Origin: Ravibacter sp964562455
Lineage (GTDB): Bacteria > Bacteroidota > Bacteroidia > Cytophagales > Spirosomataceae
Assembly (NCBI GenBank): GCA_964562455.1
Contig: CAZLTN010000007.1
Location: 43,381 to 107,380 of the forward strand
DNA length: 64,000 nt
Direction of reading: 5' to 3'
Shown piece by piece: positions 17,967-26,830 of the stretch; position 1 is the stretch's first letter, and each line of letters starts with the position of its first letter. The position numbers and the translations under genes were made by a program. Under the pieces are notes generated by a model, which saw only the letters and a list, made by a program, of their open reading frames with translations, was not told where the DNA came from and searched no databases.

Positions 17967-18755
17967 ATGCAGCAATCCAATTTATCCGTCATTAAAATAG
18001 GCGGCAATATTATTGACAACCCGGAAGCCTCTAAAAACTTCCTGGAAGAATTTTCCCGGCTGGAAGGGAAAAAAATACTTGTTCACGGCGGAGGCAAGGT
18101 GGCCACTCAAATCGCTTCGCGTCTTGGTATCCAGGCACAACTGGTAGATGGACGGCGCATTACAGACAAACCTATGCTGGAAATCGTCACGATGGTATAT
18201 GGCGGCCTTGTCAATAAAACCCTGGTGGCTACGTTGCAGTCGCTGGGCATCAATGCCATCGGGCTGACAGGGGCCGATGCCGGTATTATCGAAGCAGTGA
18301 AACGACCGGTAAAGACAATCGACTATGGTTATGTGGGAGATATAAAAGCGGTTAACGGGCAGACGTTGGCATCGCTCCTGAACAACGGCCTCATACCGGT
18401 AATAGCGCCGCTCACTTATTCTTCTGCCGGCGATCTGCTCAATACAAATGCCGATACGATGGCTTCGGCAACCGCGGTAGCTTTATCCGGGGTGTTTAAG
18501 GTGTCGCTGATCTACTGCTTCGAAAAGGACGGCGTTCTTTCCGATCCTGAAGACGACTCGAGCGTGATCCCGGAGCTTGATCCGCCGATATATGAGCGTT
18601 ACAAAGAGACAGGCGCGATTAACAAAGGGATGATCCCTAAGCTCGACAATTCGTTCGATGCGCTTCGCGCGGGAGTTGAAAGAGTCGTAATCTGTCACGC
18701 CAAAGACCTGGAAAAGGCCGCAGGCGGAGAGAAGGGTACACAGATTCGTTTGTAA
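17967..18755 (+). CDS. argB: Acetylglutamate kinase-family enzyme (arginine biosynthesis)
   Basis: This cytoplasmic enzyme phosphorylates N-acylated glutamate in the second step of arginine biosynthesis. The 262 residues begin SVIKIGGNIID and include the glycine-rich HGGGK motif and the C-terminal NKGMIPK signature of amino-acid kinases. In some Bacteroidota the pathway uses N-succinyl instead of N-acetyl intermediates; sequence alone does not settle which applies here. I chose ATG 17967 over 17928 because the kinase fold starts right after it. It is transcribed divergently from the sigma gene and has no arg neighbour in view. Confidence 0.92.
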   Translation: MQQSNLSVIKIGGNIIDNPEASKNFLEEFSRLEGKKILVHGGGKVATQIASRLGIQAQLVDGRRITDKPMLEIVTMVYGGLVNKTLVATLQSLGINAIGLTGADAGIIEAVKRPVKTIDYGYVGDIKAVNGQTLASLLNNGLIPVIAPLTYSSAGDLLNTNADTMASATAVALSGVFKVSLIYCFEKDGVLSDPEDDSSVIPELDPPIYERYKETGAINKGMIPKLDNSFDALRAGVERVVICHAKDLEKAAGGEKGTQIRL

Positions 18756-18833
18756 TATCAGGAAAATACGGGCTTAAAGGTGTTGCCGAACAGATTCGCA
18801 ATAAAAAAGTCCTGCGGAATAATCTCAAAATGT

Positions 18834-18841
18834 TAGCTTTG
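18834..18841 (+). promoter_or_regulatory. Candidate -7 element TAGCTTTG
   Basis: This is a perfect match to the Bacteroidota -7 consensus TAnnTTTG, but no TTG is found 19-21 bases upstream. It would give a leader of about 150 bases before the CotH-like gene at 18999, with the hairpin at 18915 inside that leader. Confidence 0.35.
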
Positions 18842-18914
18842 CATTCCGGAAACGGCGTGTAGTGAGCTCGTCCGTATAATCAAATAATCCTCCCTGAAAT
18901 TGAAATATTTTATT

Positions 18915-18941
18915 CCCCGGCTTTCGATTGCGGAAGCGGGG
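18915..18941 (+). terminator. Hairpin after argB
   Basis: CCCCG-G-CTTTCG, loop ATTG, CGGAAG-CGGGG: an 11-bp stem with one bulge and one G-U pair. It is followed by an A/T-rich stretch but no clean T-run. It probably ends the argB transcript, or it lies in the leader of the next gene. Confidence 0.45.
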
Positions 18942-18998
18942 AGAAATTATTTGTTTTAGAGCCAATTCAAAAACCGACCAAAGTTTCAACCAGTAACT

Positions 18999-21224
18999 AT
19001 GAAAATTTTTCCGTTTGCGGCAATCTTTTGCGGATTGCTTTTACACGCCTTTCATTGCTCTGCTCAGCTTCAGCTTACCAATCTGCCGACCCTTTACATT
19101 ACGACTGACAACAACCAGACCATAAATGACAAGGAAACCTGGGTTCCGGGTTCGTTGAAAGTCGTTGCCGGAGAGGATGTTCCGGGATTATACGACGGGA
19201 GGATGGAAATAAGGCTAAGAGGCAATGCGACCTCGTTTGCGCCCAAAAAGCCCTACCGCATGAAGCTGGCTTCAAAATTCAAGATGCTGGGAATGCCGTC
19301 CCAGGCGAAGAACTGGGTTTTGTTGGCCAATTATTTTGATAATACGCTCCTACGGAACGCGCTTGCATTTGAAGTCAGCAAATTTCTCGACTTTGAATAT
19401 ACCTGTGCCTTCCGCTTCGTTGATGTAGTTCTCAACGGGAACCATATTGGCAGCTATACGCTCACCGATCACGTGCAGGTGGAGAATAATCGTGTTGAAG
19501 TAGAAGAGCTTAGTCCTTCGGATACGGAGCTGCCGACCATTTCCGGCGGGTATTTGGTTCAGGAGGAGATGTACGCGGCAGATGAGGACGGGTATTTCAG
19601 TACTCCTTATGCTGGGAAATATGCTGTCAAATATCCCGACTCGGAGGATATCAGCGATCAGCAGCGGGACTATATCAGAAATTACATCAGAGACTACGAG
19701 AGTCGTTTGTTTTCGGCTGATTTCCTGGATCCGGTGGCTGGCTATAATGCTGTTGTCGACCGCGCTTCACAGGTAAACTGGCAGATAGCAAATGAGTTGA
19801 CGGCTAACTACGACTCTTATCTAAGTGTATATCTTTTTAAGAAAAGAAACGATCCGAAGCTGTATTTCGGACCAATGTGGGACTACGACAAGGCCTTTAA
19901 CAATAGTGAAAGGTATGACGATATGACCTATATGTCAATTTCGGAGGCGAGCGTCAATACAGATAAAATAAAAAAAATGTTGCTGGATCCGGCATTTCAT
20001 GAAGCGATGAAGATTCGGTGGAAAGCGCTGCGGAGCGCCGGGATTTACGAGTCCCTGGATGCAAAGCTGGTGGCTCATTCTCAGGAGATTATGGCTTCTC
20101 AGGCTTTGAATTTCGCATTGCCTAATGTGACGGAGTCGGTTCCCTCAGTACCATTTCAAACGAGAGTAGAGGTACTTCGGTCTTATTTGAGAAAACGGGT
20201 AGCCTTCCTGGATTATCATCTGACGGGTGAAATACAAAGCGGGAGGTACTACAAAATCGCCGGTAGCTCGCAAAGACAACCCATCAGGCCGGCTTCGGAA
20301 AGTAATTTTTCAATTGTTCCGAGAGATGAAGACGAGGCGGATCTCCTGCAGGAATGGACCATCGAGCCTGACGGTTCGGGAGAAGCAAATTTCTACAAAA
20401 TTAAAAACCGGCATAACGGGCTGCTTCTCAGCCGCGAAGGGAATAGTGTCAAGACAAAAGCAGAGCAAACCGATCTTTTTAACCTGCAGCGCTGGAAAAT
20501 AGAAAAAATCGAGAACCAGCCCTACGCAACCATTCTCACTCCTCCCGGGCCGGACCAAAGGGCTCTGGCTCATGAAGGCCAGTCTATCACATTAAGTACA
20601 AGCCTGAATAACTTTCCAACCAGCGGGTCAAGAAGATGGTTCTTTATCCCTACCAGCCCCGACGATACTTCACTACCCGTCAGGCTGTCTTCTTTCAGGG
20701 CCGATATGCAGGAAAACGAGGTAGAGTTAAGCTGGAATGTGACCGAAGCTTCGGGATTTGACCGTTTTGAGGTCGAGCGTACCACTGACCCGGTAAAGAT
20801 TTCAGGAGGGAAAATCGGGGAAGTCCTGCCCGGAGAAAAGGTTGAAGGGAGATATGCATTCCGGGATCCATCTCCGGAGGCAGGAATGAACTATTACAGG
20901 CTGAAGCTGATCGACAAGGACGGTACTTTTTCCTATACACATTACGTCGGCGCAGAATATTCTGGCATAGCAGGGCTCAATGCATACCCGGTCCCGGCAG
21001 GATCCGAGCTGAACATTTCTTTCCGGAGCGATGCTTACCGGGGAGGAGCTTCGGTGACGCTTCTGACCAGTGCAGGTAACGCCGCTCTTATCCGGGAAGT
21101 GGATGTCAAACAGGGTATCAATCATGTGACGCTTGGTGTGGGTAATTTATCTCCGGGGGTTTATCATCTTAAAATGGATCTCCCCAATACGTTTTTTGTA
21201 AAGCGGGTGGTCATCGCCGATTGA
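18999..21224 (+). CDS. Secreted CotH-kinase-like protein with lectin-like region and T9SS sorting domain
   Basis: The 741 residues comprise a signal peptide (1-22), a CotH domain (about 30-400), a ricin/trefoil-like region (about 425-560), a fibronectin-like stretch and a type IX secretion sorting domain (about 660-741, ending FFVKRVVIAD). The CotH part shows RLRGNAT, KKPYRMKL, LLANYFDNTLLRN and the kinase-type GPMWDYD at 291-297. CotH of Bacillus spores phosphorylates coat proteins; an extracellular kinase role here is inference. Type IX export implies surface attachment or secretion. It stands alone between argB and uvrB. Confidence 0.85.
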   Translation: MKIFPFAAIFCGLLLHAFHCSAQLQLTNLPTLYITTDNNQTINDKETWVPGSLKVVAGEDVPGLYDGRMEIRLRGNATSFAPKKPYRMKLASKFKMLGMPSQAKNWVLLANYFDNTLLRNALAFEVSKFLDFEYTCAFRFVDVVLNGNHIGSYTLTDHVQVENNRVEVEELSPSDTELPTISGGYLVQEEMYAADEDGYFSTPYAGKYAVKYPDSEDISDQQRDYIRNYIRDYESRLFSADFLDPVAGYNAVVDRASQVNWQIANELTANYDSYLSVYLFKKRNDPKLYFGPMWDYDKAFNNSERYDDMTYMSISEASVNTDKIKKMLLDPAFHEAMKIRWKALRSAGIYESLDAKLVAHSQEIMASQALNFALPNVTESVPSVPFQTRVEVLRSYLRKRVAFLDYHLTGEIQSGRYYKIAGSSQRQPIRPASESNFSIVPRDEDEADLLQEWTIEPDGSGEANFYKIKNRHNGLLLSREGNSVKTKAEQTDLFNLQRWKIEKIENQPYATILTPPGPDQRALAHEGQSITLSTSLNNFPTSGSRRWFFIPTSPDDTSLPVRLSSFRADMQENEVELSWNVTEASGFDRFEVERTTDPVKISGGKIGEVLPGEKVEGRYAFRDPSPEAGMNYYRLKLIDKDGTFSYTHYVGAEYSGIAGLNAYPVPAGSELNISFRSDAYRGGASVTLLTSAGNAALIREVDVKQGINHVTLGVGNLSPGVYHLKMDLPNTFFVKRVVIAD

Positions 21225-21287
21225 GGTGTATAGAACCTTCAGGCAAACCAATCTGTTAGATATTAACAGGCAATTTTTATCGACCGG

Positions 21288-23312
21288 ATGAATTTCGAAC
21301 TCATATCTGACTATAAGCCTACCGGGGACCAGCCGCAGGCAATTTCCCAATTGGTGGACGGGATTAAAAGTGGTGAGCCGCACCAGGTATTGCTCGGGGT
21401 AACCGGTTCCGGCAAAACTTTCACGGTAGCAAATGTTATCAGGGAGGTAAAACGGCCCACCCTGATCCTGAGTCACAATAAAACGCTTGCTGCTCAGTTG
21501 TATGGCGAATTCAGACAATTCTTCCCGCAGAATGCGGTCGAGTATTTTATCAGCTACTATGACTACTATCAGCCCGAAGCATTTATAGCTTCAACCAATA
21601 CTTATATCGAAAAGGACCTGGCGATCAATACGGAGATCGACAAGCTGAGACTCTCCACCGTTTCGTCGCTGATGAGCGGGAGAAGAGATGTGATCGTAGT
21701 GGCTTCGGTATCGTGTATCTATGGTGCCGGCAACCCTTCCGAATACAAAAAGAGCATACTTTCGATCGGACCGGGCGAGATTGTCAGCCGGAACCAGTTT
21801 TTGTACCGCCTGGTTGAAATTCTCTACAGCCGTACGGAGGCCGATTTTTCAAGAGGTACGTTCAGGGTAAAAGGCGATACGGTAGATATTTTTCCGGGCT
21901 ATGCGGACTTTGCATACCGGATTATTTTCTTCGGCGATGAAGTGGAGGAAATCCAGAGGATAGACCCTATTAGCGGGAGGAAAATCTCTACGGAAAACCG
22001 TATCGCGATTTTTCCGGCAAACCTCTTCGTTACAGGAAGAGACGTGCTTTTGCAGTCTATCCGGGAAATACAGGACGATCTTGTACAGCAAGTCAAATAC
22101 TTTACGAAAGAAGGGCGTTTTGCTGAGGCTGAAAGGGTAAAGGAGCGTACCGAATTCGACCTTGAAATGATGCGGGAGCTGGGTTATTGCTCAGGGATAG
22201 AAAATTATTCGCGGTATTTCGATAGGCGTCAGCCCGGCCAGCGGCCGTTCTGTCTCCTGGATTATTTCCCGGACGACATGCTCCTGGTGGTAGATGAAAG
22301 CCATGTGACCCTGCCTCAGTTGCGTGCGATGTGGGGCGGCGACAGGTCGAGGAAAGAGGCGCTGGTAGATTACGGGTTCAGGTTGCCGAGCGCGCTGGAC
22401 AACCGTCCGCTGACATTCCAGGAGTTCGAAAGCCTGGTAGGACAGACGATTTACGTTAGCGCGACGCCGGCGGAATATGAGCTGCGCCAGACCGATGGCA
22501 TTATTGTCGAGCAGATTATCCGTCCGACGGGCCTGCTGGATCCGGAAATAGAAGTCAGGCCAAGCCTTAACCAGATAGACGACCTGCTGGATGAGATCCA
22601 TTTCAGGATCAAGCGACAGGAACGCGTGCTGGTGACGACGCTTACGAAGCGAATGGCCGAGGAGCTGAGTAAATACCTGGAGCGGGTAGGTGTAAAATGC
22701 CGGTATATCCATTCGGAAGTCAAAACCCTGGACAGAGTGGAGATATTGCGGGAGCTGAGGCTGGGTGTATTTGACGTATTGGTCGGGGTGAACCTGCTCC
22801 GCGAAGGGCTCGATCTGCCGGAAGTATCGCTGGTTGCGATTATGGATGCGGATAAGGAAGGATTTCTCCGTGATATCCGGTCGCTGATCCAGACCATCGG
22901 CCGGGCTGCCCGGAATGAAAACGGCAAGGTATTGATGTATGCCGATACCATTACCGGATCGATGGAAAAAGCCATTGATGAGACGCGCCGGCGCCGGAGC
23001 ATCCAGATTGCCTATAACATGGAGCACGGCATTACGCCCCGGACTATACTCAAATCGAAGGAAGCAATTATGGGTCAGACTTCCGTGGCAGATGTTAAAG
23101 GCAAGAGGGCCTATGTGGAACCGGAAAGGGTCGACGTGGCGGCAGACCCGGTAGTAGCCTACATGAGCAAACCCCAGTTGCAGAAGCTGCTGCAGGAAAC
23201 CCAGAAAAAAATGGAGCAGGCTGCTAAGGAAATGGACTTCCTGGAGGCAGCCCGGTTCCGCGACGAATACCTTCAATTGAAGGGAAGGCTGGAGAAAGAG
23301 CCGCAGGATTGA
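21288..23312 (+). CDS. uvrB: Excinuclease ABC subunit B
   Basis: This is the nucleotide-excision repair helicase-like subunit that verifies damage with UvrA and recruits UvrC. The 674 residues are the normal length. It shows Walker A GVTGSGKT (about residues 38-45), the beta-hairpin YYDYYQPEAFI that inserts into DNA, the Walker B-type DESH, helicase motif VI QTIGRAARN, and a C-terminal UVR domain (MDFLEAARFRDEYLQLKG) that binds UvrC. It starts 63 bases after the CotH-like gene. There is no other uvr gene in the window. Confidence 0.98.
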   Translation: MNFELISDYKPTGDQPQAISQLVDGIKSGEPHQVLLGVTGSGKTFTVANVIREVKRPTLILSHNKTLAAQLYGEFRQFFPQNAVEYFISYYDYYQPEAFIASTNTYIEKDLAINTEIDKLRLSTVSSLMSGRRDVIVVASVSCIYGAGNPSEYKKSILSIGPGEIVSRNQFLYRLVEILYSRTEADFSRGTFRVKGDTVDIFPGYADFAYRIIFFGDEVEEIQRIDPISGRKISTENRIAIFPANLFVTGRDVLLQSIREIQDDLVQQVKYFTKEGRFAEAERVKERTEFDLEMMRELGYCSGIENYSRYFDRRQPGQRPFCLLDYFPDDMLLVVDESHVTLPQLRAMWGGDRSRKEALVDYGFRLPSALDNRPLTFQEFESLVGQTIYVSATPAEYELRQTDGIIVEQIIRPTGLLDPEIEVRPSLNQIDDLLDEIHFRIKRQERVLVTTLTKRMAEELSKYLERVGVKCRYIHSEVKTLDRVEILRELRLGVFDVLVGVNLLREGLDLPEVSLVAIMDADKEGFLRDIRSLIQTIGRAARNENGKVLMYADTITGSMEKAIDETRRRRSIQIAYNMEHGITPRTILKSKEAIMGQTSVADVKGKRAYVEPERVDVAADPVVAYMSKPQLQKLLQETQKKMEQAAKEMDFLEAARFRDEYLQLKGRLEKEPQD

Positions 23313-23318
23313 TGATAG

Positions 23319-23345
23319 GCTATAAGCTGTATGCTATAAGCTGTA
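23319..23345. repeat. Tandem 14-base repeat after uvrB
   Basis: GCTATAAGCTGTA occurs twice, 14 bases apart, immediately after the uvrB stop. The rest of the 138-base gap to the permease gene contains no gene I can support. Confidence 0.6.
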
Positions 23346-23450
23346 GTGGCGGCGTTTCATATAAATTCTGTAAAAGAGTTTTTATAGATCTCCCAATACT
23401 TTTTATTAGGTTAAACGTGTATTATTGCAGTTCACCTTCAGTAACTGCGT

Positions 23451-25112
23451 ATGATCAGAGTTTCCAATCTTTTCAGGAAAAAATCCGTCGAAAAAATACT
23501 CTCCGATACTGCAGGGGACAGTAATTCGGGTAGCTTACTGCGTATTCTCGGCGTCCGTGACCTGGTATCGCTGGGGGTAGCTGCTATTATCGGAGCGGGT
23601 ATTTTCAGTACGATAGGACGTGCCAGCTTTGAAGGCGGGCCGGCGGTAGCGCTCCTGTTTGTATTTACGGCTATAGCATGTGTCTTCACAGCTTTGTGCT
23701 ATGCGCAGTTTGCGAGCACCGTTCCGGTTTCCGGCAGCGCCTATACCTATGCTTATGTGGCTTTTGGGGAGCTGGCTGCGTGGATTATCGGTTGGGCGCT
23801 AATTCTCGAATATGCCGTTTCCAATATGGTGGTGGCAATTTCGTGGTCGGAATACTTTGTGAGCATGTTGAAGGGTTTCGGAATCGATTTCCCCGGATGG
23901 CTGAGTATGAATCCCGGTGCGGCTTACGGAGCCTGGGAAAAACTACAGGCATCAGGAGCCGCCGCGCTTACACTATCGGAGAAAGCCGCCGCTGCAGCGT
24001 ACCAGGCGGCCCCGGATCTCGCCGGAATTAAAGTTATCTTCGATCTTCCGGCCGGGCTGATCACAATGCTTGTCACGTGGCTGTGCTACGTCGGGATCAG
24101 GGAATCGAGGAATGCCAGCAATATCATGGTAGTGCTGAAGGTAGGAGTGGTGCTGCTGGTGATCATAGCCGGCGCATTCTTTGTAAAGCCCGAGAACTGG
24201 TCACCGTTCGCCCCCAACGGCATTAACGGAGTGTTGAAAGGAGTAGCCGCGGTGTTTTTTGCCTATATCGGTTTTGACTCTATCTCTACTACGGCAGAGG
24301 AATGCCGGGATCCGCAGCGCGATATGCCGCGGGCAATGATCTATACCCTGCTGATCTGTACGGTGTTGTATATTCTTATTGCGCTGGTACTGACGGGAAT
24401 GGTAAGCTATAAGGAGCTGCTTGTGGACGATCCCCTGGCATTCGTTTTCCAGCAGGTAGGCTTTGATTTTATGGCCGGCGTTATTTCGGTCAGTGCCGTA
24501 GTGGCCATTACCAGCGCGCTGTTGGTTTACCAGCTTGGCCAGCCGCGTATATGGATGGCCATGAGCCGCGACGGGCTTCTCTGGAAAAAATTTTCGGATA
24601 TACATCCCAGGTATAAGACACCGGGTTTTGCGACGATCGTCACCGGTCTTGTAGTAGGGATCCCGGCGCTTTTTTTCGATATGGGCTTCTTTGTCGACCT
24701 TACCAGCGTAGGGACTTTCTTTGCGTTTATATTGGTTTGTTGCGGGGTCCTTTATATGGACTATTCGGGTATTTCTGAAAAGTCGAAGTTCAAGGTGCCA
24801 CATGTAAACGGGCAATACATAATAGGCCCGGCCTTTCTTATAGCGTTGATTTACACCCTTGCCAGCGGATCATTTGCAAGCATACTCGAAGAACGCCCCC
24901 TGATGCTGGCATTCTGGCTGGCCTGGCTGATCCTCAGCGTATTGGGGTATCGGCTTAAATTTTCCCTGCTCCCGGTGCTGGGCATACTGACGAATCTTTA
25001 CCTGATGACCGAACTCGGCGCATCTAACTGGATTATTTTCCTGGTATGGCTTGTGATAGGGTTGGCCATTTATTTCGCCTATGGGTACCGCAGGAGCAGG
25101 CTGGCTCAGTAG
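23451..25112 (+). CDS. APC-superfamily amino acid permease
   Basis: This is an inner-membrane secondary transporter of the amino acid-polyamine-cation superfamily. The 553 residues carry about 12 membrane segments. The first helix has the conserved substrate-binding loop IIGAGIFSTIG (about residues 46-56), and the sixth has FFAYIGFDSISTTAEE. Overall it resembles the cationic amino-acid transporter branch, with a roughly 60-residue insertion rich in Ala between helices 4 and 5. The substrate is not determined by sequence. It stands alone and converges with the NUDIX gene, 9 bases between stops. Confidence 0.9.
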   Translation: MIRVSNLFRKKSVEKILSDTAGDSNSGSLLRILGVRDLVSLGVAAIIGAGIFSTIGRASFEGGPAVALLFVFTAIACVFTALCYAQFASTVPVSGSAYTYAYVAFGELAAWIIGWALILEYAVSNMVVAISWSEYFVSMLKGFGIDFPGWLSMNPGAAYGAWEKLQASGAAALTLSEKAAAAAYQAAPDLAGIKVIFDLPAGLITMLVTWLCYVGIRESRNASNIMVVLKVGVVLLVIIAGAFFVKPENWSPFAPNGINGVLKGVAAVFFAYIGFDSISTTAEECRDPQRDMPRAMIYTLLICTVLYILIALVLTGMVSYKELLVDDPLAFVFQQVGFDFMAGVISVSAVVAITSALLVYQLGQPRIWMAMSRDGLLWKKFSDIHPRYKTPGFATIVTGLVVGIPALFFDMGFFVDLTSVGTFFAFILVCCGVLYMDYSGISEKSKFKVPHVNGQYIIGPAFLIALIYTLASGSFASILEERPLMLAFWLAWLILSVLGYRLKFSLLPVLGILTNLYLMTELGASNWIIFLVWLVIGLAIYFAYGYRRSRLAQ

Positions 25113-25121
25113 CTTCCGGTG

Positions 25122-25544
25122 CTATAACCTGCCGTCAAGATAGTTCTCGTAGGTTTTAACTACCCGCCTGTCAGCCTCGGCCCAGTCGACCGAGTAGAAT
25201 TCTTCCCTGGAAAGCCAGGCCATCTGTTCGTGCTCGGTAAGAAAGATATCCTCGCCTGAAGGAAGGGAGCAAACAAAAGGTATCAGGACAATTTCGCGCC
25301 AGCCGTCGTCGCGGGAGGTAGGTGTCAGACGTATTTTTATAATAATATTTACCGACAATTCTTCCCTGATTTCCCTGCTCAGCCCCTCTTCATCTGATTC
25401 TCCTTCCTCCAGCTTCCCGCCGGGGAATTCCCACTTTAACGGAAGAGACCCCAACGCATTTCGCTGCGCAACCAAAATTCTGCCATCTTGTTCGATAATG
25501 GCACAGGGGACCGGCACAATCACTTTTTCTACTACTTCAGGCAC
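25122..25544 (-). CDS. NUDIX hydrolase, MutT-like
   Basis: This is a nucleotide-sanitising type of pyrophosphohydrolase, 8-oxo-dGTP diphosphatase-like. The Nudix box is intact: GGKLEEGESDEEGLSREIREEL. A C-terminal WLSREEF segment follows. The frame stays open back to 25709, but the extra 55 residues are unlike the family and would span the divergent promoter region. I therefore propose the GTG at 25544 (140 residues), with GTG 25523 as alternative. A perfect -7 box (minus strand, 25565-25572) sits just upstream, giving a very short leader. Confidence 0.82.
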   Translation of the reverse strand: MPEVVEKVIVPVPCAIIEQDGRILVAQRNALGSLPLKWEFPGGKLEEGESDEEGLSREIREELSVNIIIKIRLTPTSRDDGWREIVLIPFVCSLPSGEDIFLTEHEQMAWLSREEFYSVDWAEADRRVVKTYENYLDGRL

Positions 25545-25564
25545 TCTGTTTGAATTTTGTGCTG

Positions 25565-25572
25565 CAAAAGTA
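25565..25572 (-). promoter_or_regulatory. -7 promoter element for the NUDIX gene
   Basis: TACTTTTG on the minus strand matches TAnnTTTG exactly. No clear TTG lies at the right distance. It faces away from the plus-strand element at 25593, so the two form a divergent promoter pair. Confidence 0.55.
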
Positions 25573-25592
25573 CGCTTTAGTCTCCACTTTAT

Positions 25593-25600
25593 TACTTTTG
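25593..25600 (+). promoter_or_regulatory. -7 promoter element for the acyltransferase-like gene
   Basis: TACTTTTG on the plus strand matches TAnnTTTG exactly. It would start transcription near 25607, about 115 bases before the ATG at 25721. The -33 is not evident. Confidence 0.45.
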
Positions 25601-25720
25601 CTCCGAAAATTTCAAAGAAGTTGCTTTCGGACCGCAGGTTCGGAAGCCCGATATTAAACCCGATAGCCTGATGTCGGATTTCTTTAGTACAATATTTACT
25701 GATTCTCAAATTCCCTATTG

Positions 25721-26830
25721 ATGGATACCCCTAAACCTTCGGGCAGATTACTTTCTTTAGATACCCTGCGGGGTTTCGATATGTTTTGGATTTCCGGTGG
25801 AGAGGACCTGGTCCATGTGCTGGCCAAGGTGACCGGCTGGTCGTGGGCTGTAGCGCTCGGTGTACAATTCAGCCACGTGAAATGGCATGGATTTGTGGCC
25901 TACGATCTCATTTTCCCCCTTTTTCTTTTCCTGGCGGGAGTATCCGCACCGTTTTCCATCGGAAGCCGGCTGGAAAGGGGAGCCGACCGCAGGGGTCTGC
26001 TCCGGAAGGCGGTTTCAAGGGGGCTCATCCTCTTTTTCCTCGGCGTTATATACAACAACGGTATTTTTGCTACCGAATGGGCGGATATGAGGTATGGCAG
26101 CGTGTTGGGAAGGATAGGGCTTGCGGGAATGTTTGCCCAGATTATCTACATTTATTCGGGGACCAGAGCGCAGTGGATCTGGTTTGCAGGCCTGCTGGCA
26201 GGCTACTGGCTTTTCATGGCTTTTTATCCGGTACCGGGGTGCGGAGCAGGGTTGTTTACAATGGAGTGCAACCCGGCCAGCTATTGGGACAGCCTCCTCA
26301 TGCCGGGGCGTCTGTACAAAGGAATTCATGATCCGGAAGGGCTCTTATCTACAATCCCGGCAATTGCGACGGCGCTTTTGGGCATTTTCGCCGGCAATAT
26401 CCTGAGAAGCAAAGAAAAAGACAAGAAGCAGAAAACTATTTATCTGACCGCCGGCGGGATTGCCTGCCTTATCCTGGCGGTTGCATGGGGGACATTTTTC
26501 CCGATCAATAAGAACCTGTGGACGAGCTCATTCGTGCTGATGGCCGGTGGTTGGAGCCTGCTGCTGCTGGCCTTGTTTTATTTTATAGTAGACGTCCTGG
26601 AATGGAGAAAGTGGACTTTCTTCTTCATCGTGATCGGTATGAACAGCATCGTTATTTACCTGATCGGCGATTTTGTGGACTTCGGGTTTACCGCCAACGC
26701 ATTATTTGGCGGCATTCTGTCGTTTTTACCGGAGGGAGCTGCTAAATTTTGCATGGCTGCGGCTGTTTTAGCAGTAAAGTGGTGCTTTTTGTACGTACTT
26801 TACCGCAACAAATGGTTTTTGAAGGTATAA
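25721..26830 (+). CDS. DUF5009/heparan-acetyltransferase-like multipass membrane protein
   Basis: The 369 residues carry about 10 membrane segments and the conserved opening SLDTLRGFDMFWI, which is seen in the COG4299/DUF5009 family related to heparan-alpha-glucosaminide N-acetyltransferase. A transmembrane acyl transfer to a sugar is plausible but untested. Translation most likely starts at ATG 25721; a TTG directly before it (25718) is in frame. The stop overlaps the next ATG as TAATG, coupling it to the GldA-type ATPase. Whether that coupling is functional is unknown. Confidence 0.8.
   Translation: MDTPKPSGRLLSLDTLRGFDMFWISGGEDLVHVLAKVTGWSWAVALGVQFSHVKWHGFVAYDLIFPLFLFLAGVSAPFSIGSRLERGADRRGLLRKAVSRGLILFFLGVIYNNGIFATEWADMRYGSVLGRIGLAGMFAQIIYIYSGTRAQWIWFAGLLAGYWLFMAFYPVPGCGAGLFTMECNPASYWDSLLMPGRLYKGIHDPEGLLSTIPAIATALLGIFAGNILRSKEKDKKQKTIYLTAGGIACLILAVAWGTFFPINKNLWTSSFVLMAGGWSLLLLALFYFIVDVLEWRKWTFFFIVIGMNSIVIYLIGDFVDFGFTANALFGGILSFLPEGAAKFCMAAAVLAVKWCFLYVLYRNKWFLKV

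Noticed and set aside
17849..18019. Longer start for the ECF sigma gene
   Set aside because: It would overlap the divergent argB start and adds residues unlike any sigma factor; a ribosome binding site supports 17848.
22191..23276. Long open frame antisense to uvrB (361 codons)
   Set aside because: It lies entirely inside a well-conserved uvrB, and its translation shows no domain. It is a codon-usage shadow.
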